64,000 nucleotides of DNA, taken from NCBI RefSeq assembly GCF_016808335.1, contig NC_053141.1:22798640-22862639 (forward strand), given 5' to 3'. Made by a program: the position numbers and the translations under genes. The notes beneath the pieces were generated by a model that did no database searches, was not told the origin of the DNA, and saw nothing but the letters and a program-made list of their open reading frames with translations. Source of the DNA: Panicum virgatum. Its lineage: Eukaryota > Streptophyta > Magnoliopsida > Poales > Poaceae. Shown here in pieces: positions 11,258-22,325 of this stretch (the first letter of the stretch is position 1; the number at the start of each line of letters is the position of its first letter).

Positions 11258-12264
11258 GCAAGCCCCGGTACATAATCCTATTATTTTATGTAACTTATTA
11301 TTATTTGTTTGTGCATTTAAGTTATTGGAGTTGAATGAAAACCTTAGATGCATAATCTTAGGTACCCATTGTTTGAACACTAGAAAAAGAGTTAGAATAG
11401 ATGCTATGCTAATAGGACCGGTAAAAGTCGAGTGATTGCCTGTCACTCGCGAGCTTATAGGACTTGATTGTTTACTTTCTGCAATCACTATAAGGATCAT
11501 GGATGGATTTGGTTACAAGCTTCATATTGAAATCCATCTGTGTTGATAAACTTATTAAGGCCGCAGTGTGTGGTAGTGTTGATTACGCGTTTGAAAGTAC
11601 TAGCCACATGTTATAAATATGGTACGTGGCAAGCCTAGTAACCAATCGGCCCGGCAAGTGGACTTTACTCCACTCTCTCTTAGGGATAGGATAAATAAAA
11701 TGGATGTGGGACGAGGTTGGTGCCCTGTTAAACAATGTAGTGCTACAACTACGACTATGAGGGACGAGGTGTGGTGCCCTATAGTCGGGGAGAGTGGCCC
11801 TGATCCACAACCCGGAATGAAAGGCAAACGGTTGCTTGGGAGTGACTCAACAATACTCCAAGCGTGTGTGTTAGGTTTACCTTGTGAGGATTGAAATTCA
11901 GTTCGAACTGTTCCGCCTCTCACGGATATTGAGACTGCTTAATCTCTTTGCCACATATAATAAGAAGTTGAACAAAGATGATACTCAATCTTGTTGGATG
12001 CAATTAATTTCTATACCATGCTTGTATAGATAGGTGCAAATCTAGAATGGTTAATGAAACTAGAACCTGAAAGCTAAAACTTGAAATTAAGGACCTACTC
12101 TTTGTTGCTTTTCAGCAAATAAACTCCAGAGCCTTCACAAACCTTGCATGTCTAGCTAAAGGGATGTTATATACCCTTAGTCGGGTTAGCCTTGCTGAGT
12201 ATTAGTATACTCAGTCTTGCTTTTAACCTTGTTTTCTGGTAACTCTTGGAATACTTGGTGAGAT

Positions 12265-12296
12265 TGACATCATGTACGGGCTTCATTATGATGTCA
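12265..12296 (+). other. Stem-loop with GTACGGGCTT loop in LTR B
   Basis: TGACATCAT / ATGATGTCA form a perfect 9-bp stem around a loop containing GTACGGGCTTCA. Homologous hairpins with different but still paired stems occur in LTR D (23549-23578) and in both LTRs of element C. Confidence 0.65.
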
Positions 12297-12469
12297 TATA
12301 TCGACGCTAGTTATCGTTTTCTTTTCCGCAGTTTATAAACTCTGAAGAACTTATCTACTTTCAAACTTCTGAGGTACCCTATTCAAATTCTCAATCTAAA
12401 TTTATAATAACATTTACTATTGAAGTTCGTGTTATAAAATTTGTATTTATTGTAATCTCTGGGCTCACA

Positions 12470-14452
12470 TTCTCCATGAAGAAGGATGAAGGTGTGAAAG
12501 AAATGTATAACCACATGAAGAAGATCACAAACCAAATCAAATCTCTTGGTGGTGACAAGTGGGGTGACCGTGAGATTGTGGACAAGCTCTTGACCGTGTA
12601 TATGGCTAGGGATGTTACTCTACCTAGCTTGATTAGAGCCGAAAGAGGATTCAAACACTTCACCGCCGAGAATGTTCTTGGAAGAATTGAAGCTCACCAT
12701 GATCAATTGAAGAGAGTCAAGATCAACCAAGATCTAGCCGAGCTTCAATAACAAGCGGCCAAGAATAGTGGGTTGGCACTTCAAGCTAAGTCAAGAGGCA
12801 AAGAAAAGGCAAACCAATCCTCAAAAAATGATGGCACTAGTAGTGATGATGATGAAGAGCTTAATGATGAGCAAATGGCTTTCTTTATCAAGAACTTCAC
12901 AAGAGTATTGAAGAGAGGCAACTTTAGAAACTTTGGAAAGAACAAGAAGTATGAGCCAAGAAGGTCTAATAGGCCGTGTTTTGGGTGTAACAAAGTTGGG
13001 CATTTCATTGCCGATTGCCCGGAAGAGAAGAAGAAGAACAAAGACACCAAAGAAAGCACATCCAAGAGAGATAGATCAAGATACAAGAAGCAAGCCGGAG
13101 AAGCTCACCTTGGTCAAGAATGGGATTCACAACAAGAAAGTGAGTCCGAGAAAGAAGATGTTGCAACCATGGCTTTCAAGGCATCATCTCCACATCCTCC
13201 AAGCTTGTTTGAAGATCTCACCGACGATGAGGATGAAGCTCCTATCATGTGCCTCATGGCTAAAAATTCCAAGGTAACATCTCCAAACTCATCGGACGAT
13301 GAATTGGATAATGAAGTAGAAGTTGCTAAACTAGTCAAGAAATATGGTAAAGGGGCCGCAACTAAAATGATGAAATTAGTTATGAAACAAGATGAAGCGG
13401 ATGAGACTCTTGAAACACAAGAAGGATTGCTTAGACTTGAGAGAGAAAAATTCAAGGCTCTTGAAAAGGACCTCGCCTATGAAAGGGAGGAAAACAAGAT
13501 GCTTGTGAACTCAATCAAAGTCAAGGATGGAACTCTTCTTGAGTTGAAAGAGTCACTCTCTAGTGAAAAAGAAAAAGTGGATGATTTGGCTAGAAAATTT
13601 TCTTTTGTCAATGACACTAACACTTTCCTAAGAAAGGATAATGAGAAACTTTAAGAGAGCATGACAAGCTTACAAGCTAATCACACGGCACTTGAAGTTC
13701 AATTTAATACTCTTTGGGAAAGTACTTCTAAGACTAAAGAGACATCTAATTCATCTAGTCCTTCTACAAGTAATGGATGTGCACGGTGCTTTAATATTGA
13801 TATTCAAACTTGTGCTACTAACCATGTTGAGATGAATGCAATGAAGAAAGAAATCTCTAGACTCACTCACTTGTTGCAAGAAGAGGCTCCATCACATACT
13901 CAAGTCCCAAAGAAAATTCCCTTTACAAGGGTAGGTGAATTTGAGAAACACACCAAGGGATTTGGGTCAAGATACATGAGCAAGTTTGAGTTTGAAGTGG
14001 GTAAGGGACTTGGTAGGAATGGGCAAGGTACCCCACATGCCATTCCATTTACCAAGAACAAGAACAAGACCGCCTTGGGTGCTCAAGGAGGTCTAGTGAA
14101 CATGACCACTCCCATTCACAAGACAAATGATATAATTCAAGAAAGTGGTCATGTCAACTTCATCAAGAGAGGCACAACATGTGATGAGGGTGCTAAGATT
14201 GTTGCATCCTCATTCAAAGAAGATAAGTTCAAGGCCTCTAACCCAACTAAGATCAAGGCACAAGAATCATCTCATGTATCCTTCTATGCCGATTATGTAT
14301 TGACAAGGAACCACCGTGGTAAAGTGGTTGCCAAATTTGTAGGACACCATACATGGAACACAAAAGTGAAAAACCATGTATGGGTGCCCAAAGTTCTTGT
14401 GACTAACATTAAAGGACCCAAGTATTGTTGGGTACCTAAAAGAAAAGAGTAA
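12470..14452 (+). pseudogene. Sirevirus gag (5' truncated, two stops)
   Basis: Frame 2 throughout. It begins abruptly in the gag core (KEMYNHMKKI) with no upstream start. The zinc knuckle CFGCNKVGHFIADC lies at about 12978-13020, followed by an acidic and coiled-coil region (13400-13650) and a basic C-terminal part ending CWVPKRKE at 14452. TAA stops interrupt at 12749-12751 and 13652-13654. The second is flanked by sequence that clearly continues, consistent with CAA changed to TAA. Gag and pol are in different frames, separated by a TAG at 14463-14465. Confidence 0.88.
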
Positions 14453-14465
14453 CTTTGTTTTGTAG

Positions 14466-17400
14466 GGATACTCCTCCGGTGGATCAACTTGGGTGATTGA
14501 TAGTGGTTGCACAAATCATATGACCAGAGAAAGGAGTATGTTTGAAACAATAACCGCATCAAGTGGAGATCATTTCATTACTTTTGCGGGAAATCAAAAG
14601 GGAAGAGTGCTTGGTAACGGTAACATTAATCTAAACTCAAAGCTCACTCTCTCAAAAGTTCTTTTAGTTGAGTCACTTGGTTACAATTTATTGTCCATCT
14701 CACAACTTTGTGATTCGGGCTTCAATTGTTTGTTCACTAACGAGGGTGTAACCGTCATTAGAAGAAGCGATGACTCCGTTGCTTTCAAGGGGGTGCTCAA
14801 GGGAAAGCTCTATCTTGTGGATTTTTCTCAAGAGAGGGCTCAACTTGATGCTTGCTTGATAGCAAAATCTAGCTTGGGTTGGTTATGGCATCGCCGACTA
14901 GCTCATGTTGGGATGAGAAATCTCAACAAGCTTCTAAAGGGGGATCACATCCTAGGACTAACAAATGTTTCTTTTGAGAAAGATCGTGTATGTAGTGCAT
15001 GCCAAGCCGGGAAGCAAGTTGGTGTTCCACATCCATCAAAAAGCATCGTCACCACCATTAAGCCATTTGAACTTCTACATATGGATCTATTTGGCCCGGT
15101 GGCACACATTAGCATTGGTGGTAACAAATATGGTCTTGTCATTATTGATGATTATTCTCGTTTCACTTGGGTGTTCTTTTTGCATGACAAAAGTGTAGTG
15201 CAAGAGACTTTCAAGAAATTCGCAAAAAGAGCTCAAAATGAATTTGAGACTAAGATCAAGAAAGTGAGAAGTGACAACGGCACCGAATTCAAGAACACTA
15301 ATGTAGAAGAGTTTCTAGATGAAGAGGGCATTGGTCATGAGTTCTCGGTTCCATATACTCCTCAACAAAATGGAATTGTTGAGAGGAAAAATAGAACTCT
15401 CATCGAGGCCGCAAGAACAATGCTTGATGAGTACAAGATCTCGGATCAATTTTGGGCGGAAGCAATCAACACGGCATGTCATGCAATCAACCGCCTATAT
15501 CTTCACAAGATCTTGAACAAGACGGCATACGAGCTCCTACTTGGTAAAAAGCCTAATGTGTCTTACTTTAGAGTTTTTGGAAGTAGGTGCTTCATTCTTA
15601 ACAAGAGGCCCAAGAACTCTAAGTTTGCACCTAAAGTTGATGAAGGTTTTCTTCTTGGTTATGCCTCAAATGCTCATGGCTATCGTGTTTTTAACAAAAC
15701 CTCCGGTTGTGTTGAAATAGCGTGTGACATGACATTTGATGAATCTAATGGCTCTCAAGGGGAGCAAGTTGATAATGTTGTAGGAATGGAAGAATCATCA
15801 AGTCAAGCTATCAAGAAGTTGGCGATTGGTGAAATAAAACCTCAAGAACAAGTGGACAATGACGATGATGATGTGTTGATGTTTCAAGGGCCATCTACCT
15901 CTACATCCGCTGCAAAACCCAGAAACTCCGGATATGAAGCCGGAGACTCCGGACATCTTTACCGGAGTATCCGGACTCCAGACCGGAGTATCCGGGCTAC
16001 TCAAGCTGAGGCATCAATCCAACATCAAGATCAGTCTCAAGATGGTAGAGATGTTGAACCAATCCAACATCAATCCTCCATTCCACATCCAAGAGTTCAT
16101 CACATAATTCAAAAGGATCAACCCGTGGATAATATCCTTGGAAGTATAAGTAAAGGGGTAACCACTCGATCTCGTTTGGCTACTTTTTGTGAACATTACT
16201 CGTTTGTTTCTTCCTTGGAACCTCTTAAGGTGGAAGAAGCATTGGATGATCCGGATTGGGTGATGGCTATGCAAGAGGAATTGAACAACTTCACTCGGAA
16301 TGAAGTCTGGTCCTTAGTAGAAAGACCCAAGCAAAATATCATTGGAACCAAATGAGTCTTTTGAAACAAACAAGATGAACATGGCGTGGTAACAAGAAAC
16401 AAAGCAAGGTTGGTTGCTCAAGGCTACATACAAATCGAAGGTTTGGATTTTGGTGAGACGTATGCACCCGTAGCTAGGCTTGAGTCAATTCGTATTTTGC
16501 TTGCCTATGCTACTCACCATGATTTCAAGCTATATCAAATGGACGTGAAGAGTGCCTTCCTTAATGGACCAATCTCATAATTGGTATATGTTGAGCAACC
16601 ACCGGGTTTTGAAGATCCAAAATTTTCAAACCACGTCTACTTGCTCCATAAGGCGCTCTATGGGCTCAAGCAAGCCCCTAGAGCATGGTATGAATGCATT
16701 AAGGACTTTCTCTTAAGGAAAGGCTTTGAAATAGGCAAAGCCGATCCTACTCTTTTCACTCGCAAAGTTGATAAAGATATCTTTGTGTGCCAAATATATG
16801 TCGATGACATTATATTTGGCTCTACTAACAAAACTTGGTGCGATGATTTTAGTAGGATTATGACAAAGAGATTTGAGATGTCTATGATGGGTGAGTTGAC
16901 CTTCTTCCTCGGATTTCAAATCAAGCAACTCAAGGATGGCACTTTCAATAGTCAAACCAAGTACACCAATGATATGCTCAAGAAGTTTGACATGGAAAAT
17001 GCCAAGCCCATCAAAACTCCCATGCCAACCAATGGGCATCTTGATCTCAATGAAGATGGCAAGGCCGTGAATCAAAAGGTATATCGCTCCATGATTGGAT
17101 CCCTTCTTTACCTTTGTGCGTCTAGGCCCGATATTATGCTTAGTGTGTGCATGTGTGCAAGATTTCAAGCTAATCCGAAAGAATGTCATTTGATGGCGGT
17201 TAAGAGAATCCTAAGATATTTGGTCTTCACTCCTAACCTTGGTTTATGGTATCCCAAGGGCTCATCTTTCGACTTACTTGGCTATTCCAATTCGGATTAT
17301 GCCGGTTGCAAAGTGGATCGAAAGAGCACTACGGGGACTTGTCAATTTCTTGGCCGGTCCTTAGTAGCTTGGAGCTCTAAGAAGCAAAATTCGGTTGCTT

Positions 17401-17750
17401 TATCCACGGCGGAGGCCAAATATGTCGCCGCCGGTGCATGTTGTGCACAACTCTTGTGGATGAGACAAACGTTGAGTGACTTTGGTTGTCATTTTGATGC
17501 AATTCCTCTATTTTGTGATAATGAGAGTGCAATCAAGTTATCAAACAACCCCGTACAACACTCCCGAACAAAGCACATAGATATTCGTCATCATTTCTTA
17601 AGGGATCATGAGGCTAAGGGAGATATTGCTTTACAACATGTAAGCACCGACAGGCAACTTGCCGATATCTTCACTAAGCCTCTAGATGAGTCAAGGTTTT
17701 GTGCTTTGAGAAGTGAACTAAACATCTTGGATTCTCGTAACCTAGCTTGA
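14466..17750 (+). pseudogene. Sirevirus pol: protease, integrase, RT, RNase H
   Basis: Frame 0. Protease motif DSGCTNHM is near 14499-14522. The integrase zinc site (HRRLAHVG ... CSACQAGK) is at about 14890-15015, with DDE residues at MDLFGPV (15080), SDNGTEF (15270) and the following Glu in QQNGIVERKN. A linker at about 15780-16130 contains CCGG palindromes. RT runs from 16390 ([27 protein letters not shown] near 16798-16821) and RNase H ends near 17700 (YSNSDYAGCKVDRKST, HIDIRHHF). Stops: TGA at 16353-16355 where Trp is conserved, TGA at 16362-16364 where Arg is expected, and TAA at 16578-16580. The gene ends with TGA after 17747. Confidence 0.92.
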
Positions 17751-18630
17751 AATACTGCATACACTTGAGTGATCATAGATTAAGAATCTTGAAAACTTTC
17801 AAATTGTGTGACCTTTGTTTTATGAAAAAATTGGTTATTCACTTTGCTCACTTGAGATCATTGTTCTCCTTGATTGAATGTTGGCTGATCTTAAGTTGAG
17901 TAATTTCTCTCACACCATTAGATCCTCAAAATCTATCTATATCAAATCCATCTAGATCAAGTTCCTTGAAGTTCTTTTCTGCTCAGTCTCAAAGGGAGCC
18001 GGATTCTCCGGCCCAGGGCCCGGAAACTCCGGACTATCCGGATACTCCGGCCCTGAGGCCGGATACTCCGGATATTTGAAATTTACTATATATACCGCGG
18101 GGAGGGTCGGGGAAAACGGTTCCTTTCATTCTTTTTACCACAGCCGCCGCCCCCTCTTCTCTCTACTCTCCCACCCACGCCCTAGGGGCGATTCCACTCT
18201 TCCAAGCATCAAGAACTCGTAAATCTTTGAAGGAAGACTATCCTCCCCTCCGGAAACTCCGGGGAAGTCTTGGATTTGAAGTTCTCGCGCTCTCAACGGT
18301 CTCAAAGGTACTTTTGAACTTCGGATCGCCCGATCTCCCAATGTCGTAGGTTTCTTTGAAAAATCTTTAGGGCATCTCTTCATAGCATGTGTAGGAACCT
18401 TTGGCTCAAGTTTCATTCAAATCCCATGGTCAAATCCTTAGATTTTTGAAACCTAGGGTTTCAGTTGCCTGAATCCGGAAACTCCGGATATATACCTGGA
18501 TACTCCGGACCCTCTGGGCCGGAGTCTCCGGTGCTATAGCCGGAGTCTCCGGACTTGGACACCACAAACACATCTTTTTCCTCCAATTTCTATCGAGCTT
18601 GGTCTTGATCCTTCGTTTCTATACTTAGGC

Positions 18631-20346
18631 ATGGTGAGGCCACGTCCTGGTGAGTCCTTGGAGGACGCAGAGCAACGGAGACAAAAGCGCCGTCATGATC
18701 CTCACACTCAAAGGGAAGATGCCCCTCGAAATCCTCCAAGGGAGTTGCGTCCACATCATCGTGCGGGGAAGGAACCCGCTGGGAGTAGTTCTAAGGAGCC
18801 AAGGAAAGCTCCTTACATTTTGCAAAGCCGAGCCGCGGCTCCTCCATCCCGTCCGACTCCGACAAGCAAGGGTATTGCTCATGACATATGTCCTAAGACC
18901 CCTCCTCGCTTGGTAGTTGAGTACTCTCCCGGGCAGCGCACTTATCCTAACATTCCAAGGCTTCATCGACCTGGGATAGTGCCTGGTTTCACAATAGAGA
19001 TGGAAAGAAACTATTACAAGAAAGATGTGGCACTTAGGGAGGCACGCAAAGAGAAAGTTTACAGATATGACAAGAGTGAAGGTCTTGAGCGGCGCTTTTG
19101 GTGCAAGCTTCATGAAGACTTCTATTCTTCAGTTGTGATGCGTAAGTCTCGTGCTCCCATTGTTCATTGCAAGTACGTGGATTGGAAATATTATGAGAAT
19201 ATGAAGGATCCATTCTTTAATGAGGCTATGGAAAAGTGCAAGGAGATGGATCTCTATGATATTATGGGTTTTCTCTATGATTGGAATGAGGAAATCCTTG
19301 CTCAATTTCATTCTTCTTTATATTATGATGAAAATGAGATTGCATTTTATTGGACCACCGAAGGAGCAAAATATGGAGTGGATTACATGACCTTCTCTAG
19401 GTTACTTGGACTTGGCACTGAGGATGAGAAGAGAGATCCCATTCATGTTGAGGAACAACTCAAGACATATCAAGTACCCACCTTGTTCTACAATCCTATT
19501 TGTGCTCAAGAAGGAAAGGCAAACCATCTCTTGCCGGCTTACTACGCAATGAATCAATTCTTTAGAGCAACCATTGATGCAAAGGATGGTGATTCCGTGG
19601 CACTTAGATACTATGCAGTGAATCTTCTAGCCCGGACTTTGCCAAGTGGTAGACCTTTTTGCATTATGGATTTCATTTGGAATGAGCTAAGAAGGACTAT
19701 GATTGAGGCCAAGAAGTCCCTTCCTGCTGCACCATACATCATGTATATGATAGAGAGGGTGACCAAGGTCACATTTCCAAATACAGTTAAGCATGAGCCT
19801 CTTCACTTGCGTGCCCGCTCAGGTGATGCACCACCTCCTCCTCCAGCTCATGCCGGTGCAACAAGGAACCCAAGACATGATCCTGCTCCATCTTCTGTGG
19901 GTGCCTCTTCATCGTCTCGTCACCGTCACCATGACTCCTTTGTAAAGAGGGCCCTCCGCAGCTTATTTGGGATGTGTAGAAATATTGCAAATGATGTGCA
20001 TGAGAACTCAAGATCCATCAATGAGATTCGGGGTCATTTGGGACTTCCTTTGGATCCTCACCATGAGCTCCCGGACTTTGATGATCCATTTGCTGAGTGG
20101 GATGCCGCCGACGAGGCTTCTATTGCCGCTACTCATGCTCCACTTCCACGTGCTCGTCGTCAGCCCCGTTCTCCTCGTCGCCGTGCTTCTTCTTCCTCCC
20201 GCCGTGCTCCTCCAAGTGGCCAAGAGATCTTTGATGAGGAAGAGGAGACCGAAGAAGATGAGCCCATAGGCTATCGTGAGCACCCCGACTCCGATGAAGA
20301 TGAGGATACCTCTGAGGATGCCGCTCAAGATGAAGATGATGAGTAG
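18631..20346 (+). CDS. Extra ORF of the Sirevirus in the env position (571 aa, intact)
   Basis: The ATG at 18631 follows a roughly 880-bp non-coding stretch with CCGG palindromes. The N-terminus (about residues 1-90) is Arg/Pro-rich and basic. Residues about 130-390 form the conserved core (FWCKLHEDFY, LYDIMGFLYDWNEEI, YGVDYMTFSRLLGL, NHLLPAYYAMNQFF, FCIMDFIWNELR, APYIMYMIERVTK). I associate this with the family annotated in grasses as putative plant transposon protein; its function is unknown. The C-terminus is His/Pro/Arg/Ser-rich, then strongly acidic (EEEETEEDEP onward). I see no signal peptide or clear transmembrane segment, so calling it an envelope protein is not supported. It has no internal stop, although gag and pol have five. 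Confidence 0.8.
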   Translation: MVRPRPGESLEDAEQRRQKRRHDPHTQREDAPRNPPRELRPHHRAGKEPAGSSSKEPRKAPYILQSRAAAPPSRPTPTSKGIAHDICPKTPPRLVVEYSPGQRTYPNIPRLHRPGIVPGFTIEMERNYYKKDVALREARKEKVYRYDKSEGLERRFWCKLHEDFYSSVVMRKSRAPIVHCKYVDWKYYENMKDPFFNEAMEKCKEMDLYDIMGFLYDWNEEILAQFHSSLYYDENEIAFYWTTEGAKYGVDYMTFSRLLGLGTEDEKRDPIHVEEQLKTYQVPTLFYNPICAQEGKANHLLPAYYAMNQFFRATIDAKDGDSVALRYYAVNLLARTLPSGRPFCIMDFIWNELRRTMIEAKKSLPAAPYIMYMIERVTKVTFPNTVKHEPLHLRARSGDAPPPPPAHAGATRNPRHDPAPSSVGASSSSRHRHHDSFVKRALRSLFGMCRNIANDVHENSRSINEIRGHLGLPLDPHHELPDFDDPFAEWDAADEASIAATHAPLPRARRQPRSPRRRASSSSRRAPPSGQEIFDEEEETEEDEPIGYREHPDSDEDEDTSEDAAQDEDDE

Positions 20347-20382
20347 ATGAACTTCATGCTTCTTTTCATTCCCTTTTTGGCA

Positions 20383-20981
20383 CTTGATGACAAAGGGGGA
20401 GTGAAAATGCCATTTATGTACTCATTTGGGCATGTGTCGCCTTTGTATCGAACTCATGTCGTTTCCATTCCGTTTTAAACTCTCTTGATCGTTTGTAAGG
20501 ACTATGTGGTGTGAGAACCTTTGTAATGTGTGCTACTCTGTGCTTAGCTGTCAAACTTGAGTTATTTCCAAGGAATTTCTACTAGTGTGTGACATATTTG
20601 AGCTGTGGATTATCTGTTTTCTATTTTTCTGTGTTCTGGTTCAGAAAGGCCGGATACTCCGGGCTACAGGCCGTATTCTCCGGATATCTTGACCGGAGTC
20701 TCCGGGTCCAGCTGACAGATACACATTTTATTGAGTGGATAACATGTCATATGCATCACACATATTCTTGGCACTCACCTGTTCACCCCACTGTAAAACT
20801 TATAAGAGCTTTTGTGTTTCTCTCGATAAATATGCCAATTGTTGACATGTCAAGTCAAAATTGAAATTCAAAGTTCATGGCATACATTTAGGGGGAGCTC
20901 TTATATGCTAGATGTTTATCGCTTTATGATTATCAAATGAGTTACATGTGGGTTGTCATCAATCACCAAAAAGGGGGAGAT
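20383..20981 (+). promoter_or_regulatory. Multiple polypurine tracts of the Sirevirus
   Basis: ACAAAGGGGGAG (about 20390-20401), TTTAGGGGGAGC (about 20888-20899) and AAAAAGGGGGAGAT ending at 20981. The last abuts the LTR start and is the probable plus-strand primer. Repeated polypurine-like tracts downstream of the extra ORF are usual in Sireviruses. Confidence 0.7.
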
Positions 20982-22325
20982 TGAAAGTGATCTAGGCCCC
21001 TAAGTGGGTTTTGGTGGTTAATGACAAAACACATGTGCATTTAATCGTGTAATTGAGCATGTGTGCAGGTGGTGAACATGTATAGGTGAATCAAGTGACG
21101 ATACATGACCCTCAAAAAGGAAATGAAAAAGTGGAGTTCAAGTTTACTCAAGAAATTAGATTTTGAATCTGAAATTTGAGTATAGGAACGCCGTACTATC
21201 AAGAGGGACTTGGTTCAAGGGTTTCGATTTAGATCTTGTGCTCAAGAGAACCTATACAAACACTTGTGAGCCACAAAACACCTCAAAGGAGCTATAAACC
21301 GAAGTTTTTCCCTGCCTTACCCGGATACTCCGGGTATAGGGCCGGATACTCAGGACCCCATTGCCCGGAGTGTCCGGGTGTTGTTTCCGGGCTGAAAAGT
21401 CAGGGTTGCCCGGAGTCTCCGGGCATATACCCGGAGTCTCCGGGTACCCTTTCGCCCAACGGCTATTTTTGGGCTGAAGACTATATATACCTCCTCCATA
21501 CCCTTTCAGCCTCCACTCTTGCCACTTTAATGAGCTGAACTCAAACCTAAGCCAAAAAGAGCTCTCTCACTCTCCCTTCTCCATTCTTGAGTGATTCCCT
21601 TAAGGGATTTGAGTGAGAAGCAAGCAAGAGCAAGGATTAGTGCTAGTGAGCCTCATTTCCATCTCTTGAGCACTTGGTTTTGGTCAAGCCCGAGGATTCA
21701 AGTTTGTTACTCTTGGAGCCTTGTGCTCCTAGACGGCTAGGCGTGCTTGTGATTGCTCAATCAAGATTGTGAGCTGCACAAGAAGTTTGTAAGCTTCAAT
21801 CCTTGCCGAGGAATCCATAGTAAGTAACCTTGGGCTTGAGATGTGATCTCGCCCTTGGAAGAGGAGCATAGGGGTTCTTGAGCACCGTCTCTCGAATCGT
21901 TCCTCAACGGAGACGTAGCACCTTCGGGTGTGAACTTCGGGAAACAAATCCTTGTCTCCTTCGTGTTAGTTTACTTGATTTCATTGCTATTTGCTTGTGA
22001 GACTTCATTTCTAGGGTTTGAGCTCGATCTACTCACTCACAAGTTTCTAGTAAGTTTTGTTTGTTGGATATCAACCTTAAGGAACCCCTGGTACTCTTAC
22101 TTTAACTCGATCTACTTTTCATACACAGATTCTTGTAGTTTTCTTTCAGGTCATTCATACCCGGAGACTCCGGATATATCTCCGGATACTCCGGATCACA
22201 AAACCCGGAGTATCCGGGCCTATACCCGGAGTATCCGGGCTAGTCTGTGTCTCATATTTTTGTTAAGTGTTTTAAATTGCAGATTGCCTATTCACCCCCC
22301 CTCTAGGCATCTTAAGATCCTTTCA
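20982..22325 (+). repeat. 3' LTR of the Sirevirus (1344 bp)
   Basis: Starts TGAAAGTGATCTAGG after the polypurine tract and ends AAGATCCTTTCA, so the ends are imperfect inverted repeats with TG...CA. Contains eight good CCGG-N5-CCGG palindromes, a TATA-like ACTATATATACC near 21480-21491, and TTCACCCCCCCTCTAGG just before the end. Confidence 0.9.

Larger units (their letters stand above)
9008..12468 (+). repeat. LTR B: gypsy chromovirus LTR, 3' end missing
   Basis: Starts TGTGACAATCC, like LTRs C and D (TGTGACA start on their own strand), and shares their internal order: AT-rich start, GC-rich block (about 9470-10110), AT-rich stretch, mini-exon-like segment (11034-11257), dyad (12195-12214) and stem-loop (12265-12296). 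Near 12450-12468 it matches LTR D up to a point just short of the expected LTR end, then passes abruptly into copia gag. No internal region or target duplication is visible, so it is a truncated LTR. Confidence 0.75.
15919..22238. repeat. Dispersed CCGG-N5-CCGG palindrome family across the Sirevirus
   Basis: About 25 copies of a 13-bp motif, CCGGA(G/T/A)(T/A)(A/C)(T/C)CCGG, mainly CCGGAGTATCCGG, CCGGATACTCCGG and CCGGAGTCTCCGG. Clusters: pol linker (15940, 15962, 15983), after pol (17999, 18020, 18038, 18059, 18250), leader of the extra ORF (18475, 18519, 18540), after that ORF (20650, 20693) and 3' LTR (21321, 21365, 21410, 21431, 22161, 22182, 22205, 22226). Spacing is irregular and the intervening sequence unrelated, so this is not a tandem satellite. 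Sireviruses are known to carry palindromic repeats in their LTRs; the spread into the pol linker and extra-ORF leader is what I see here. Confidence 0.9.
12469..22325 (+). mobile_element. Ty1/copia Sirevirus-type element, 5' truncated
   Basis: Gag, then protease-integrase-RT-RNase H in copia order, then an additional ORF (18631-20346), repeated AAGGGGGAG tracts and a 3' LTR at 20982-22325. Copia order plus an extra ORF between pol and the LTR, and an LTR ending in a CACCCCCCCTCTAGG-type sequence, are Sirevirus hallmarks. The 5' LTR, primer site and gag N-terminus are missing because the element is fused to truncated LTR B near 12469. The 3' flank is CCTAC; no partner duplication is available. 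Confidence 0.88.

Noticed and set aside
18631..20346. Envelope glycoprotein call for the extra Sirevirus ORF
   Set aside because: No signal peptide or transmembrane segment is evident; only its position matches. Kept as an extra ORF of unknown function.
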